From positions 164,211,718 through 164,275,717 of the forward strand of contig NC_079134.1 of NCBI RefSeq assembly GCF_945859705.1: a stretch of 64,000 nucleotides of DNA, in the 5' to 3' direction. Each line of letters opens with the position of its first letter. Within the stretch, counting starts at the first letter, position 1. The notes beneath the pieces were generated by a model that saw only the letters and a program-made list of their open reading frames with translations, searched no databases and was not told where the DNA came from. Position numbers and translations under genes: made by a program. Source of the stretch: Episyrphus balteatus. Its lineage: Eukaryota; Arthropoda; Insecta; Diptera; Syrphidae. Below are positions 44,413-56,720 of the stretch, in pieces.

Positions 44413-44833
44413 TCTTTTTTTAGTGTTTCGCTAAGTTTATATCAACTTAGCGCATTCAAACTAGGTTTATATTTTGTTACTATTTTGTTGTCAATTAGTT
44501 GCGACAACTTTGATTTTGTTGAAACCTTTTATATAAAAGAAAAACAACCTAAACTTAAAGCACACCAAACCTAATAGTGAAAGAATGTCTAACTAAATTA
44601 ACTTAGCGAAAGGAATCAAATTGCAAAAATAATAGAGCAACCAAATCATATTGGTAGCTTTGTAGCACGATATCAAACTCGTTACCTCATATACTCGAAC
44701 ATGCAGTAATTAAACAAAATTTTAAATAAATGATATATTTATGCTTTTTATTTGCAGAACATTATACAGAAACAAAAATGTTTGAAAGTTCGTTATCAAT
44801 TAGGAATAAGTTATTCCATCTACAGCAAAGCAC

Positions 44834-44932
44834 TTATTTGGTTGGTAATCCAACGGAAATATCAGATTCAACGGATACTTGGAACAGTACAAGAGCAAAA
44901 GCTACTACAGCACAGATAATGAAAGTACGCAT
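44834..44932 (-). CDS. Small secreted peptide, 32 aa (MRTFII subtype)
   Basis: MRTFIICAVVAFALVLFQVS is a signal peptide, followed by only about ten residues (ESDISVGLPTK). The promoter is intact (TATAAAAG 45027-45034, TCAGTTT 44996-45002, motif 45095-45118) and AATAAA lies 82 bases past the stop (44747-44752, complement). It is paralogous to the 33-aa gene at 53739. Relative to long members, the Gly-rich body is absent and the signal runs almost directly into the conserved 3' region. It is either a micro-secreted peptide or a remnant. Confidence 0.5.
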   Translation of the reverse strand: MRTFIICAVVAFALVLFQVSVESDISVGLPTK

Positions 44933-44995
44933 TTTGTTTTTTTTTTTTTTTTTTAATTATAAGTAAAATGTATAAACTTCTAGAAGTTATATTTT

Positions 44996-45118
44996 AAACT
45001 GATGAAGTTTGCAAAAAATATCACTCCTTTTATATCTAAAAAATGTGGTTGATTTGTAGTTTGATTTTTTAAGAACAAACAATTATACTTGAATCAAGCA
45101 AACACATATGTTCTCGTG
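44996..45118 (-). promoter_or_regulatory. Promoter of the 32-aa gene
   Basis: Minus strand: CAAACACATATG motif (45095-45118 region), TATAAAAG (45027-45034), TCAGTTT (44996-45002). It lies inside the near-identical duplicated tract. Confidence 0.75.
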
Positions 45119-45938
45119 TTTAACAAAGTTTTAAGAAACAAAAAAGAAAAAAAATCTAATATTTATTTAATTTAATCAAAAATATTTGCGAATGTGGCAG
45201 ATGTTTAAATTATATAAGTGAATTACTGCGCAATATAAAAATTTTGTGTTTGCGGAATATTTTTATTAATTTTGTTTTTAAATATGACTTATATAAGATA
45301 AGATTGTAAGTATTGTTTTTAATTTTCTTAACCGATGCTTCACTCTCCAAATAAATACTTTTCTTGCCTTCAGGATAGATATTTTGTATTTTTGAGATCC
45401 AGAACACGCAAACATATGCCTCAAATTCTGGTTATAAGGATGTTGAATCTTCACTTATGATAGGGTTGCCATGATTCCGGGTTTTTCTGGACATGTACTC
45501 TTTTTTGGCTGTGTGGGGGACGTCCGGGATAGTTTCTATCAATTGTCCGGGATTGTACTCTTTTGAAGCCTTTAAAAATCTCACTTTTTGTATGCTACTC
45601 TTTATTCATTCCATATTCAAAAAACGAATCGAGTTCATTAAAAGCGAGGCGTTTTTATTTTGGTCTATTATCTGCTCAATTCTTTTTTGTGTTCTGTTCC
45701 AATATAATCAAAACTCAAAAATGTGCGTATGAGGTACTGGTTAGTGAATTCTCTGACCAACAAAAATTTATTTTAATTTTATTATTTATTACAGTAGGTA
45801 CCTTATTGTAAGACTCAAGGTGCAAATTTTTAAACGATTAAGAAAAATATAAGGCCGCTTAAGTAAGTTGCTAAGTCAAAAAGACCATTTCTTAACTTAA
45901 ATAGTAACTTACTAAAAATTCTATTAGCATTTAACTAA

Positions 45939-46366
45939 GAGCCAATTTTTCAATAGTCAGTTAAACAGTCATTTAGTACTTATTCCTAAGGATAGAGAAA
46001 AAATCAATTTTTCAACAAGCAGATATAGCTTATTCCTAAGAATAAAACTATCTGCTTCTTTCAGAGACGAATAAAAATTATTCTAAGGAATAAACTCAAC
46101 AAAAAAATTGTGTCAGTTGTCAAAGCTGTTTTGAAAGAATTTTGAAAAAAATACAGTGGAACACAAGAAAACAAAAACAATCATGAATAAAAATGACGTT
46201 TAATTTTAAATATTTTTGAATTTGACAATTTTTTTTTTGTTATTCTGTAGAATAAATTATTCTTGATTGAAAAATTCAATGTTTTTATCTGATTGTTTAT
46301 GAGCCTAATAACTTTATTCGTCGAACAGTTAACAGACTGTTTATTAGAAGATTGAAAAATTGGCTC
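45939..46366. mobile_element. PIF/Harbinger-type MITE, 428 bp
   Basis: It begins GAGCCAATTTTTCAATAGTC and ends GAAAAATTGGCTC, flanked by TAA (45936-45938, 46367-46369). Same family as 25580-26005. Confidence 0.9.
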
Positions 46367-46929
46367 TAAGTAGATTTGAAGCAAATAAGTTTTAAAGATG
46401 AAATTTAGAAAAAAAACATTTTTTTCGTTTTTTTATATACCTTTTTTATCAATATTTAATTACCTGGTAACTACGAGCCAAATACTTAAGAATTCATTCT
46501 AATAAATATCAATGTTGCTAAGAAGTTTACAAAAAAAACTGAAACATACTTTTTTCCCGGAAAACCCTGTTTTTTGTATTCGCATCAAAATTTTGTATTT
46601 GCATTTTTTTTTTTAATTTTTAACTGAATGCATTATATTTCAAAAATATTGTGAATGTACCAATATTTAGGTCGATTAGAACCAAATTGGCTATGTTATG
46701 AGTATTTTAATATTTCGCTTATGAATGTTTTATTCTTATACATTCAATAGAATAATATAAAAATTGATTAGTATAAGGGTCGTTTTTGAGAAGTTTTTTT
46801 TTAAGAGACCCTTGTTTTCGGGGGAGGGGTGGGGGGGCAAAATGTGGTAAACTCTTGAAATGCAATATTGTTCTACATGTTTAGCAGTTTAATAATATAT
46901 AATATATAGGTTAGACCATTTTGTTCAAA

Positions 46930-47430
46930 TGAACTTAGCGAAGTACCACCCCTGGATCGAATTCAAACTAGGTTCATATTTTGTTGCTAATTAGTTACGG
47001 TAATTTTAATTTTCTCGAGTAGTTTTTGTGTTTTGGTTATTTCGCTCAATTTATATGAACTAAGCGAATTCAAAATAAGTTTATATTTTATTGCTATTTT
47101 GTTGCTGGATAGTAACGTTAATTTAGATTTTGTTGCTCCAATAAAGTTTTTTATTAGTGTTTCGCTAAGTTTATATCAACTTAGCGAATTCAAACTAGGT
47201 TTATATTTTGTAACTATTTTGTTGTTAATTAGTTGTAAGAACTTTGATTTTGTTGAAACCTTTTATAAAGACGAAAACACCCTAAACTGAAAGCACACAC
47301 TTAACCTAATAGTGAAAGAATAAACTAAATTAACTTAGCGCAAGGAATGAAATTGCAAAAATAATAGAGCAACAAAATCATAGCTGTAGCTTGTTGCACC
47401 TAATTAGAAACAAAATAGAAATAAAATAGC
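46930..47430. repeat. Half-copy of the 'ttcgctaag' foldback family
   Basis: It repeats the blocks of 52247-52640 (tttcgctaagtttatat, aacttagcgaattc, ttttgttgctaattag). The right arm is mostly missing. It lies inside the duplicated tract and so also at about 55831-56331. Confidence 0.65.
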
Positions 47431-47735
47431 AACAAAATATAATTTTTTTTTGCATTCGCTAGTCCATAGCGAAATAAAATTATTAAATATCTCGACTTCT
47501 ATTCATCTTATTTAAAATTTGGTGATACAAAAAACATACACAATTAAATTTCCCATCTTTTAATTTCAGAACACTTTTGCGATATTATGAACACCCATTA
47601 AAAAAGTTGCAAGTAAAAAAAAAACAAAAAAAAAAGTTTTTTAAATTTTTGTTTTTTATTTGCAAAACATTATACAGGAAAAAAAATGTTTGAAAGTTCG
47701 TTATCAATTAGGAATAAGTTATTCCATACAGCAAA

Positions 47736-47819
47736 TTACTTATCTGGATCATTCGATGCAACACAAACTTGGACCAGTGCAAGAACAGTTACTACAGCAC
47801 AGATAATGAAAGTACGCAT
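47736..47819 (-). CDS. Minimal secreted peptide gene, 27 aa
   Basis: MRTFIICAVVTVLALVQVCVA is essentially signal peptide; only about six residues (SNDPDK) would remain after cleavage. The promoter is intact (TATAAAAG 47916-47923, TCAGTTT 47885-47891, motif 47984-48007). The identical gene occurs at 56637-56720. It is likely a remnant whose mature exon sequence was deleted, kept with a live promoter. Confidence 0.4.
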   Translation of the reverse strand: MRTFIICAVVTVLALVQVCVASNDPDK

Positions 47820-47884
47820 TTTGTTTTTCTTTTTTTTTTTTTTGATTATAAGTAAAATGTATAAACTTCTAGAAGTTATATTTT

Positions 47885-48007
47885 AAACTGATGAAGTTTG
47901 CAAAAAATATCACTCCTTTTATATCTTAAAAATGTGGTTGATTTGTAGCTTGATTTTTTAAGAACAAACAATTATACTTGAATCAAGCAAACACATATGT
48001 TTTCGTG
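47885..48007 (-). promoter_or_regulatory. Promoter of the 27-aa gene
   Basis: Minus strand: CAAACACATATG (within 47984-48007), TATAAAAG (47916-47923), TCAGTTT (47885-47891). Confidence 0.72.
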
Positions 48008-48317
48008 TTTAACAAAGATTTAAGAAACAAAAAAGAAAAAAATCTAATATTTATTTAATTTTATTAAAAATTAGAATTTGCGAAAATATTTGCGAATGTG
48101 GCAGATGTTTAAATTATATAAGTGAATTACTGCGCAATATAAAAATTTTGTGTTTGCGGAATATTTTTATTAATTTTGTTTTTAAATATGACTTATATAA
48201 GATAAGATTGTAAGTATTTTTTTAATTTTTTTTTAACGGTGCTTCACTTTCCAAATAAATACTTTTCATCCCTCTAGCAAAGATATTTTGCATTTTTTGA
48301 GATCCAGAACATGCAAA

Positions 48318-48965
48318 CTAAATAAACTATAACTGTGCAGAATTTCAATTAATTTCATATTCAATATCCTGAGATAACGGTAAGAAGATGTTCTTTTTCT
48401 AAACCCAAAATATCTTTTGATCTAGAGGACATACAAATTTTATGTAACTTAACTTCAGTACGCATGCTGATAATATTACCTTTAATTTTATATATCACAC
48501 ATAACGGTAAATTCTCTACAAGTTACACAATCTTAAATTTAAAAACCAGTGTAGGAAGTACCGTAATCTCAGTTTGAAATTTCGACATGGTTGGCTTTAA
48601 AAAATTGTTACTTTTTTGTAGGCATGGTAGAGAAATGATCGATACCTCATAAAAAAGGTAAAATAAGCTTTCAGATGATATAAAATTTACTATAGGTTGT
48701 CATTTAAAAAAATATATTTAATGATGTTGAGGAGAAAAAAGATTGATTTTTTTGCTTTTTTGATGAAAAGTGATTCATTTCAAAAATTCTAGCTCTTTTT
48801 GTAGATGTTGTATAGACATGGTCGATATAAATATTTTGAGCTGAAACAATAAGCTTTCAAATGAGATAAAATTTATTATAGGGTGTCATATAAAAAACAT
48901 GGATGATAGAATTAAAAACAGGCAGATTTTTTCGATTTTTTTTTTTGCAAGAAAAATGACTTTTA
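48318..48965 (+). repeat. Dispersed repeat family R, partial copy f
   Basis: It shares the series 'gataacggtaa', 'gtaccgtaatctcag', 'taggttgtcat', 'attctagctctttttgtag' with copies b, c and d. Both ends are missing. Confidence 0.65.
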
Positions 48966-49135
48966 TGGTTTCACTTCTACCACGTGTGAATTGCACACAT
49001 GATTTTTTTTCTTATCTTCTTAAGTGATGTTCACATCGACTTTGGAGAACATATACAAAATCACAAAAAATTTCTAAACCGCCGCACCACCGCTGCACCA
49101 CTTCCGCACCATTACATTTTGAAATCTAATAGTTC

Positions 49136-49205
49136 GTACAAACACGACTTGGTGGTCGAGTGGTTAAATTGGATACTCGGGTACGAATCTCCTTTTCGTC
49201 GGTAG
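49136..49205 (+). repeat. tRNA-derived SINE head fragment
   Basis: TGGTGGTCGAGTGG is a good pol III A box (tRNA-Ser-like) and GGTACGAATCTCC an acceptable B box about 30 bases on. A deleted relative ('acacgacttggtggtggagtggtta') is at 40825. It is not a foldable complete tRNA, and no poly(A) tail or duplication was found. Confidence 0.5.
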
Positions 49206-50502
49206 TTATTTATTATTTTTCAATAATCCAAAATTATGTATCATGGTGCTTCGATTTTTTCATACAAAATGAAACGGTGGTGCGCCTAAATTTCCCGCCA
49301 AACAGCGATGTTGCAACTGTGGTGCGAAGGTCAAGATTTTGTTTTCTTTAAAAATTAAATTTCTATTTTAACTCGGGCCCACAAGATCTCCACTCGCTGT
49401 CTATTCTCCATCTCTTCTAATTTACAGCTTGTCTATGCTCTGACCCAATCACTTCAAAGCATTTCGATACCATGTATAGCAGCAGCAATTCCTGCAATGG
49501 CGGTTGAAAATTGAATCGAAAGCGCTTTAAAATTTAATTTGAAAAAAATCATAACTAAAATGCCTAAAAGTATGCATTGAACATTATCAAAAGCACATTA
49601 ACAGTAGAGGCTACAATTAGTGATACCGAAATTCAACCATATCAATACAAAAAATAATGAGATTCACTTCTTACTTCTTATGTAAACTTGAGCTACAACG
49701 AAATTAAAGTATTTTACAATGGAACGAGAACTTATACGATCACTCTAAAAAAAAATAATTGTTATGTTCATGTGAGAAAATTGAGATATCAATTTTACAT
49801 GACATTACGATGATAGAGAATGTGAAAAAACTGGGTCTCGAAAGTCCGTCTGTCAGTCTGTATACGGATCTACAGCCTAAACGGATGTACCGATTCACTT
49901 CAAACTTGGTGTGTAGCGTTTTTAAGAGATCCTACAGAGTGGTTTTTGGAATTCATTTTCTTGGACCAAAAATACAGTGCCTACCTGTTATATCATATAC
50001 AAATTTCGAAAAATTAAATTTTCTCAAAAACGGCTCCAACGATTTTGTTAAAAATTTTCAAATATTAGTTTTAAGATAAGGTCCATCTTTCAATGAGAAC
50101 ATTTTTTTTTTTGAGAATCATTTTTAACGGTATTTTACACGCACACAAGAATGGTTGAGAGTTGTAAGTCACTAGGCATTGCTCCTTAAAGGGGTTCGTG
50201 TATGAAATGTCGTCCCACAATTTTTATTTTATTTTTTATATATATTTTATGTTGAGTAATATTAAGAGATATTCACTCCTGGTTACTGAAATAAATGATA
50301 ACCGGTGGTTGGTAATAGTGTTACCGATTAATCGATTTTATCAATACCACCTTATACTTACATATATATGGAACATGAAAACTAATTTTTAAATTTTATT
50401 TATGATTTTTATTTGTAGCAAAATATATAGAAACAGTATCAATAAAAAGCGATTCCATCTACAAAACACCTTCAGGTTCAATCAATGTTGACCATATAAC
50501 AT

Positions 50503-50655
50503 TTAACGTTTTAGTAGTCCACCAACAGTTTGACCCACAGTATCTAATAGTCCACCTCCAACAAAATCATCTAATGTTCCATCGTTTTGAGCATTCACTT
50601 GGCACAATGCAAGGACGAAAATAAGTACAGTGGCGCAGAAATAGAAAGTACGCAT
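50503..50655 (-). CDS. Small secreted protein, 50 aa (MRTFYF subtype)
   Basis: Signal peptide MRTFYFCATVLIF..., cleavage after VNA. The mature ~28 residues are QNDGTLDDFVGGGLLDTVGQ plus TVGGLLKR in sequence. It shares GGGLLD.VG.TV with the 34210 and 42199 genes but has a different N-terminal acidic insert and a shorter, basic end. The promoter core is intact (TATAAAAG 50749-50756, TCAGTTT 50719-50725); the upstream motif is degenerate (CAAACAAATACGT, about 50840). Function unknown. Confidence 0.72.
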   Translation of the reverse strand: MRTFYFCATVLIFVLALCQVNAQNDGTLDDFVGGGLLDTVGQTVGGLLKR

Positions 50656-50718
50656 TTTGTTTTCTTCTTTTTTTTTTTTTTAATTTCTAGTGAAATGTAC
50701 AAACTTCTAGAATATTTA

Positions 50719-50756
50719 AAACTGATGATGTTTCTCAAAAAAACGCTGCTTTTATA
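50719..50756 (-). promoter_or_regulatory. Core promoter of the 50-aa gene
   Basis: TATAAAAG (50749-50756) and TCAGTTT (50719-50725) on the minus strand. The usual CACRTG-containing motif has decayed to CAAACAAATACGT. Confidence 0.7.
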
Positions 50757-51294
50757 TCTAAAAAAACTGTGTTTGATTTGTAGTTTTAATTATCTTTTAA
50801 TTTTGGAAATTTCTTGTGAACAAATATTCATCTCAAAGTCAAACAAATACGTTTATAAAAGAAAAACAAACTCAAGTGCTTAAATTTATTAAAAATTAGA
50901 ACGATTAAATGTAACATAATGTTCAAATTTTAAAAGTTGATTGTTGACAAATACCTACTAATTTTGTGTTTTGCAAAATATTTGTTTTATTAGTTATTAA
51001 TCGTTGGGTATTGCCAAAATAAAAAAATATATTTGTTTTTCGAAAACCGGATGAACTAAAAAAATCTTCAAAGAGAAAATGAATTTATTTTTTGATCTTA
51101 GATCAATTTTCCAGATCTGGATTTTTCGGCCGATTTACCCGCCTCTTTTACTAACACCACTATGCATAATTACTGACATCCATCTGTTTGACAAGTTTTT
51201 GTTTGATAATAATTTGTTTCGGTTTCAAGAATAAATTAAAATAGTTTTGAATTCAAATGGAAGTAATTTTGAGTGAATCAATGTATGTAATTTA

Positions 51295-52075
51295 AGCACC
51301 GCACGGTATTTTGGTATAAAACTTGGCCAAAAAATATTTGTGGACATTTTTCACATCAAATAGGTACCAAATGACTAAAAAGTTATTTGGAAGGAAATTT
51401 TTTTATTTTCTTGGAACAGTAAAACCCACTTAAGTGCTTACCTACCGATTAGCCGTAAAATAAATTATAAAAAATCAAAAAATGTACGTACAGTGCTGTG
51501 CTATAATTTTTTTAAAGCTAGTAGTTTATTCTTTATGTTGTTTTTTGACTGAATTTGTTTCATTAAGTAGATTTTGAGATAATAAGTTTTAATGATCAAA
51601 TTTAGAAAAAACATTTTTTTTCTCGGGGAAACTCTTGAAATGGAATATTGTTCTGTTCTGTACTGTTAGAAAAAAAAAAACAACGAAAAAAGTGCAAATT
51701 TTTTAAGTGTGTACTTTAACCCCTCCGTATGAAAAATTGGACTTGCATACAATTCATTTTTTTTAGAATACTATAAATACCTTGCTTGTCAGTATCTATG
51801 TATATCAAAAATTTTCACCAAAATCACTTTTAAGTAAAAAAAAAAAACACTTAGAAAATTCTCTTTTTTTATAAAAATCGATTAAAAAATCGTGTTTACC
51901 CAAATAGTGCAAGTTGCAACTGATAATGTCGTGAACTGGGTTGACCAATTTTTAGATAGACTTTACTAAAAAGTAGCCTGATTATCTACCTGTTATGGGA
52001 AATAAGCTTAATCCTGGGGGGCAAAATTGAGAAATTTAATTTATGACCACATTTTAGGTCAAAATACCGCACTGT
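51295..52075. repeat. Possible TIR element
   Basis: 'gcacggtattttgg' near 51300 faces 'tcaaaataccgcactgtg' near 52058 in inverted order. It is about 780 bp, AT-rich and non-coding. Target duplication not established. Confidence 0.35.
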
Positions 52076-52246
52076 GTATCGCTAGCTGAACGCAACGCCA
52101 AGTATCTTAGAATCAACTTTAACGAGATCCTGAGATTCAACAATCACTCGCGTTTGTTTCTCATGAAATGTTTACTTTGTCTTCCATCGCTCTCACTCTC
52201 TGATGGAAAGAACAACAGATTTTGTTGCTCCGGTAGTTTTTGTTTA

Positions 52247-53077
52247 TAGGGTGTTTCGTTAAGTTCATATGAACTTAGCGAAGGACCCTATAAAACCCCC
52301 AGGATCGAATCCAAACTAGTTCCATATTTTCTTGCTAATTTGTTGCTAATTAGTAACGGCAGTTTAAATTTTTTTTCCTCCAGTAGTTTTTGTGTTTTGG
52401 TTGTTTCGCTCAGTTTATATGAACTTGGGCGGAATCCAAAATAAGTTTGTATTTTGTTGCTGGATAGTAAAGTCAATTTAGATTTTGTTGCTCAAATAGT
52501 TTTTGTTTTTTGAACGTTTCGCTAAGTTTATATATCAACTTAGCGAATTCAAACTAGGTTTATATTTTGTTACTATTTTGTTGTTAATTGCAACAACTTT
52601 GATTTTGTTGAAACCTTTTATACATAAAGACGAAAACAACCTAAATAGTGAAAGAATACCTACCTACCTACCTAAATTAACTTAGCGAAAAGAATCAAAT
52701 TCCAAAAATAATAGAGCACCAAAATCATAGTTGTAGCTTGTTTGATAATAGCTTGTAGCACCTAATTAGAAACAAAATTGTAACAAAATAAAAACCTAGT
52801 TTGAATTCGCTAAGTTTATATAAACTTAGCGAAACACTTAAAAAAAACAAAAACTATTGAAGCAAAAAAATCTAAATTGACGTTACTACCCAGCAATAAA
52901 TTATAATTTTATTTTGGATTCGCTAAGTTCATATAAACTGAGCGAAACAACCAAGACACAAAAACTACTGGAGCAAAAAAATCTAAATTGCCGTAACTAA
53001 ATAGCAACAAATTAGCAACAAAATAATAAACTACTCCCAATCCGATTTGCGAAAAGTGCTTCGCTAAGTTCACACTC
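52247..53077. mobile_element. Foldback element with ~330-bp arms
   Basis: The left arm (about 52247-52600) is the diverged complement of the right arm (about 52750-53077). Both contain several short palindromes of the type TTCGCTAAGTTTATATAAAC/TTAGCGAA. Partial copies are at 39300-39540, 44410-44680, 46930-47430 and 55831-56331. There is no coding frame. Confidence 0.75.
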
Positions 53078-53139
53078 ATAGAAGGAAGACAACTAGTACA
53101 ATGCGTTTATAATGTTCATTATATGGTTGACCCAGCAGT

Positions 53140-53400
53140 TTGCTCAATCGATATATTATTGACTACATACCTATATCATAACCCTGATTTTTCGAATTCG
53201 TGAAATTCACCTTTTGGCCGCCATCTTGGATTTTGTTTTTCTATGCAATATCTCGACTTCTTTTCATCTCATGTAAAAGTTGGTAATACAAAATACACAA
53301 TTGAATTTCCCGTCTTTTAAGTTAAGAACAGAACACTTTTTCAATATTCTAAATATTAAAAAAGTTACAAGTAAAAAATTTTTGAACATTTTATAGCAAA
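53140..53400. repeat. Dispersed segment, inverted at 57850-58060
   Basis: 'gaaattcaccttttggccgccatcttggattttg' region is the complement of 57985-58020, and the adjoining 'atctcgacttctt' block recurs at 47500 and 56390. It has no gene. Confidence 0.6.
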
Positions 53401-53738
53401 TATTTGAAATAAAACGTTAAAAAAAAATAATGTAGGGAATAAAAATAAGAAAATGTACGTTTTAAAGGAATGAATAAAATACTCACTAAGCATTTAAAAT
53501 TCAAGATTTGGTTGAAACAAAAAATAAAGAAAAAAAGCAAAACAGGTAAAAAAACGCAGACAAAAAAGGGTTCGATATCAAACTCGTTACCTCATATACT
53601 CGAACATGCAGTAATTAAACAAAATTTTAAATAAATGATATATTTATGCTTTTTATTTGCAGAACATTATACAGGAACAAAAATGTTTGAAAATTCGTTA
53701 TCAATTAGGAATAAGTTATTCCATCTACAGCAAATCAC

Positions 53739-53840
53739 TTATCTGGTTGGATATCTAACGGAAATATCATCAGATTCAACGGATACTTGGAACAGTACAA
53801 GAGCAAAAGCTACTACAGCACAGATAATGAAAGTACGCAT
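53739..53840 (-). CDS. Small secreted peptide, 33 aa (MRTFII subtype)
   Basis: This is a paralog of the 32-aa gene at 44834 with the same signal peptide (MRTFIICAVVAFALVLFQVS) and a changed tail (ESDDISVRYPTR). Promoter TATAAAAG 53928-53935, TCAGTTT 53897-53903, motif about 53996-54019. The coding part differs clearly from its paralog, while the sequence just upstream is virtually identical, so the copy border runs through the 5' leader. Confidence 0.5.
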   Translation of the reverse strand: MRTFIICAVVAFALVLFQVSVESDDISVRYPTR

Positions 53841-53896
53841 TTTGTTTTTTTTTTTAATTATAAGTAAAATGTATAAACTTCTAGAAGTTATATTTT

Positions 53897-54019
53897 AAAC
53901 TGATGAAGTTTGCAAAAAATATCACTCCTTTTATATCTAAAAAATGTGGTTGATTTGTAGTTTGATTTTTTAAGAACAAACAATTATACTTGAATCAAGC
54001 AAACACATATGTTCTCGTG
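53897..54019 (-). promoter_or_regulatory. Promoter of the 33-aa gene
   Basis: Minus strand: CAAACACATATG, TATAAAAG (53928-53935), TCAGTTT (53897-53903). Confidence 0.72.
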
Positions 54020-54839
54020 TTTAACAAAGTTTTAAGAAACAAAAAAGAAAAAAAATCTAATATTTATTTAATTTAATCAAAAATATTTGCGAATGTGGCA
54101 GATGTTTAAATTATATAAGTGAATTACTGCGCAATATAAAAATTTTGTGTTTGCGGAATATTTTTATTAATTTTGTTTTTAAATATGACTTATATAAGAT
54201 AAGATTGTAAGTATTGTTTTTAATTTTCTTAACCGATGCTTCACTCTCCAAATAAATACTTTTCTTGCCTTCAGGATAGATATTTTGTATTTTTGAGATC
54301 CAGAACACGCAAACATATGCCTCAAATTCTGGTTATAAGGATGTTGAATCTTCACTTATGATAGGGTTGCCATGATTCCGGGTTTTTCTGGACATGTACT
54401 CTTTTTTGGCTGTGTGGGGGACGTCCGGGATAGTTTCTATCAATTGTCCGGGATTGTACTCTTTTGAAGCCTTTAAAAATCTCACTTTTTGTATGCTACT
54501 CTTTATTCATTCCATATTCAAAAAACGAATCGAGTTCATTAAAAGCGAGGCGTTTTTATTTTGGTCTATTATCTGCTCAATTCTTTTTTGTGTTCTGTTC
54601 CAATATAATCAAAACTCAAAAATGTGCGTATGAGGTACTGGTTAGTGAATTCTCTGACCAACAAAAATTTATTTTAATTTTATTATTTATTACAGTAGGT
54701 ACCTTATTGTAAGACTCAAGGTGCAAATTTTTAAACGATTAAGAAAAATATAAGGCCGCTTAAGTAAGTTGCTAAGTCAAAAAGACCATTTCTTAACTTA
54801 AATAGTAACTTACTAAAAATTCTATTAGCATTTAACTAA

Positions 54840-55267
54840 GAGCCAATTTTTCAATAGTCAGTTAAACAGTCATTTAGTACTTATTCCTAAGGATAGAGAA
54901 AAAATCAATTTTTCAACAAGCAGATATAGCTTATTCCTAAGAATAAAACTATCTGCTTCTTTCAGAGACGAATAAAAATTATTCTAAGGAATAAACTCAA
55001 CAAAAAAATTGTGTCAGTTGTCAAAGCTGTTTTGAAAGAATTTTGAAAAAAATACAGTGGAACACAAGAAAACAAAAACAATCATGAATAAAAATGACGT
55101 TTAATTTTAAATATTTTTGAATTTGACAATTTTTTTTTTGTTATTCTGTAGAATAAATTATTCTTGATTGAAAAATTCAATGTTTTTATCTGATTGTTTA
55201 TGAGCCTAATAACTTTATTCGTCGAACAGTTAACAGACTGTTTATTAGAAGATTGAAAAATTGGCTC
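54840..55267. mobile_element. PIF/Harbinger-type MITE (duplicated copy)
   Basis: Same sequence and TAA flanks as 45939-46366. It was copied with the surrounding segment rather than by a new insertion. Confidence 0.9.
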
Positions 55268-56636
55268 TAAGTAGATTTGAAGCAAATAAGTTTTAAAGAT
55301 GAAATTTAGAAAAAAAACATTTTTTTCGTTTTTTTATATACCTTTTTTATCAATATTTAATTACCTGGTAACTACGAGCCAAATACTTAAGAATTCATTC
55401 TAATAAATATCAATGTTGCTAAGAAGTTTACAAAAAAAACTGAAACATACTTTTTTCCCGGAAAACCCTGTTTTTTGTATTCGCATCAAAATTTTGTATT
55501 TGCATTTTTTTTTTTAATTTTTAACTGAATGCATTATATTTCAAAAATATTGTGAATGTACCAATATTTAGGTCGATTAGAACCAAATTGGCTATGTTAT
55601 GAGTATTTTAATATTTCGCTTATGAATGTTTTATTCTTATACATTCAATAGAATAATATAAAAATTGATTAGTATAAGGGTCGTTTTTGAGAAGTTTTTT
55701 TTTAAGAGACCCTTGTTTTCGGGGGAGGGGTGGGGGGGCAAAATGTGGTAAACTCTTGAAATGCAATATTGTTCTACATGTTTAGCAGTTTAATAATATA
55801 TAATATATAGGTTAGACCATTTTGTTCAAATGAACTTAGCGAAGTACCACCCCTGGATCGAATTCAAACTAGGTTCATATTTTGTTGCTAATTAGTTACG
55901 GTAATTTTAATTTTCTCGAGTAGTTTTTGTGTTTTGGTTATTTCGCTCAATTTATATGAACTAAGCGAATTCAAAATAAGTTTATATTTTATTGCTATTT
56001 TGTTGCTGGATAGTAACGTTAATTTAGATTTTGTTGCTCCAATAAAGTTTTTTATTAGTGTTTCGCTAAGTTTATATCAACTTAGCGAATTCAAACTAGG
56101 TTTATATTTTGTAACTATTTTGTTGTTAATTAGTTGTAAGAACTTTGATTTTGTTGAAACCTTTTATAAAGACGAAAACAACCTAAACTGAAAGCACACA
56201 CTTAACCTAATAGTGAAAGAATAAACTAAATTAACTTAGCGCAAGGAATGAAATTGCAAAAATAATAGAGCAACAAAATCATAGCTGTAGCTTGTTGCAC
56301 CTAATTAGAAACAAAATAGAAATAAAATAGCAACAAAATATAATTTTTTTTTGCATTCGCTAGTCCATAGCGAAATAAAATTATTAAATATCTCGACTTC
56401 TATTCATCTTATTTAAAATTTGGTGATACAAAAAACATACACAATTAAATTTCCCATCTTTTAATTTCAGAACACTTTTGCGATATTATGAACACCCATT
56501 AAAAAAGTTGCAAGTAAAAAAAAAACAAAAAAAAAAGTTTTTTAAATTTTTGTTTTTTATTTGCAAAACATTATACAGGAAAAAAAATGTTTGAAAGTTC
56601 GTTATCAATTAGGAATAAGTTATTCCATACAGCAAA

Positions 56637-56720
56637 TTACTTATCTGGATCATTCGATGCAACACAAACTTGGACCAGTGCAAGAACAGTTACTACAGCA
56701 CAGATAATGAAAGTACGCAT
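56637..56720 (-). CDS. Minimal secreted peptide gene, 27 aa (duplicate)
   Basis: Identical in translation to 47736-47819: a signal peptide with about six mature residues. Promoter TATAAAAG 56817-56824, TCAGTTT 56786-56792, motif 56885-56908. It is inside the near-identical duplication, so identity reflects recent copying, not constraint. Confidence 0.4.
   Translation of the reverse strand: MRTFIICAVVTVLALVQVCVASNDPDK

Larger units (their letters stand above)
44940..47948. repeat. ~3-kb segmental duplication, copy 1
   Basis: It is near-identical to 53845-56849 at a constant offset of 8,901 bases. The only difference I noticed is at about 47271 (acaccc versus acaacc). It includes a promoter, a PIF/Harbinger-type MITE, half a foldback and a whole small gene. 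Flanks diverge on both sides. Confidence 0.9.

Noticed and set aside
45445..45815. hAT element starting 'agggttgccatgattccggg'
   Set aside because: The start looks hAT-like but I found no matching right terminus or 8-bp duplication, so it is not listed as an element.
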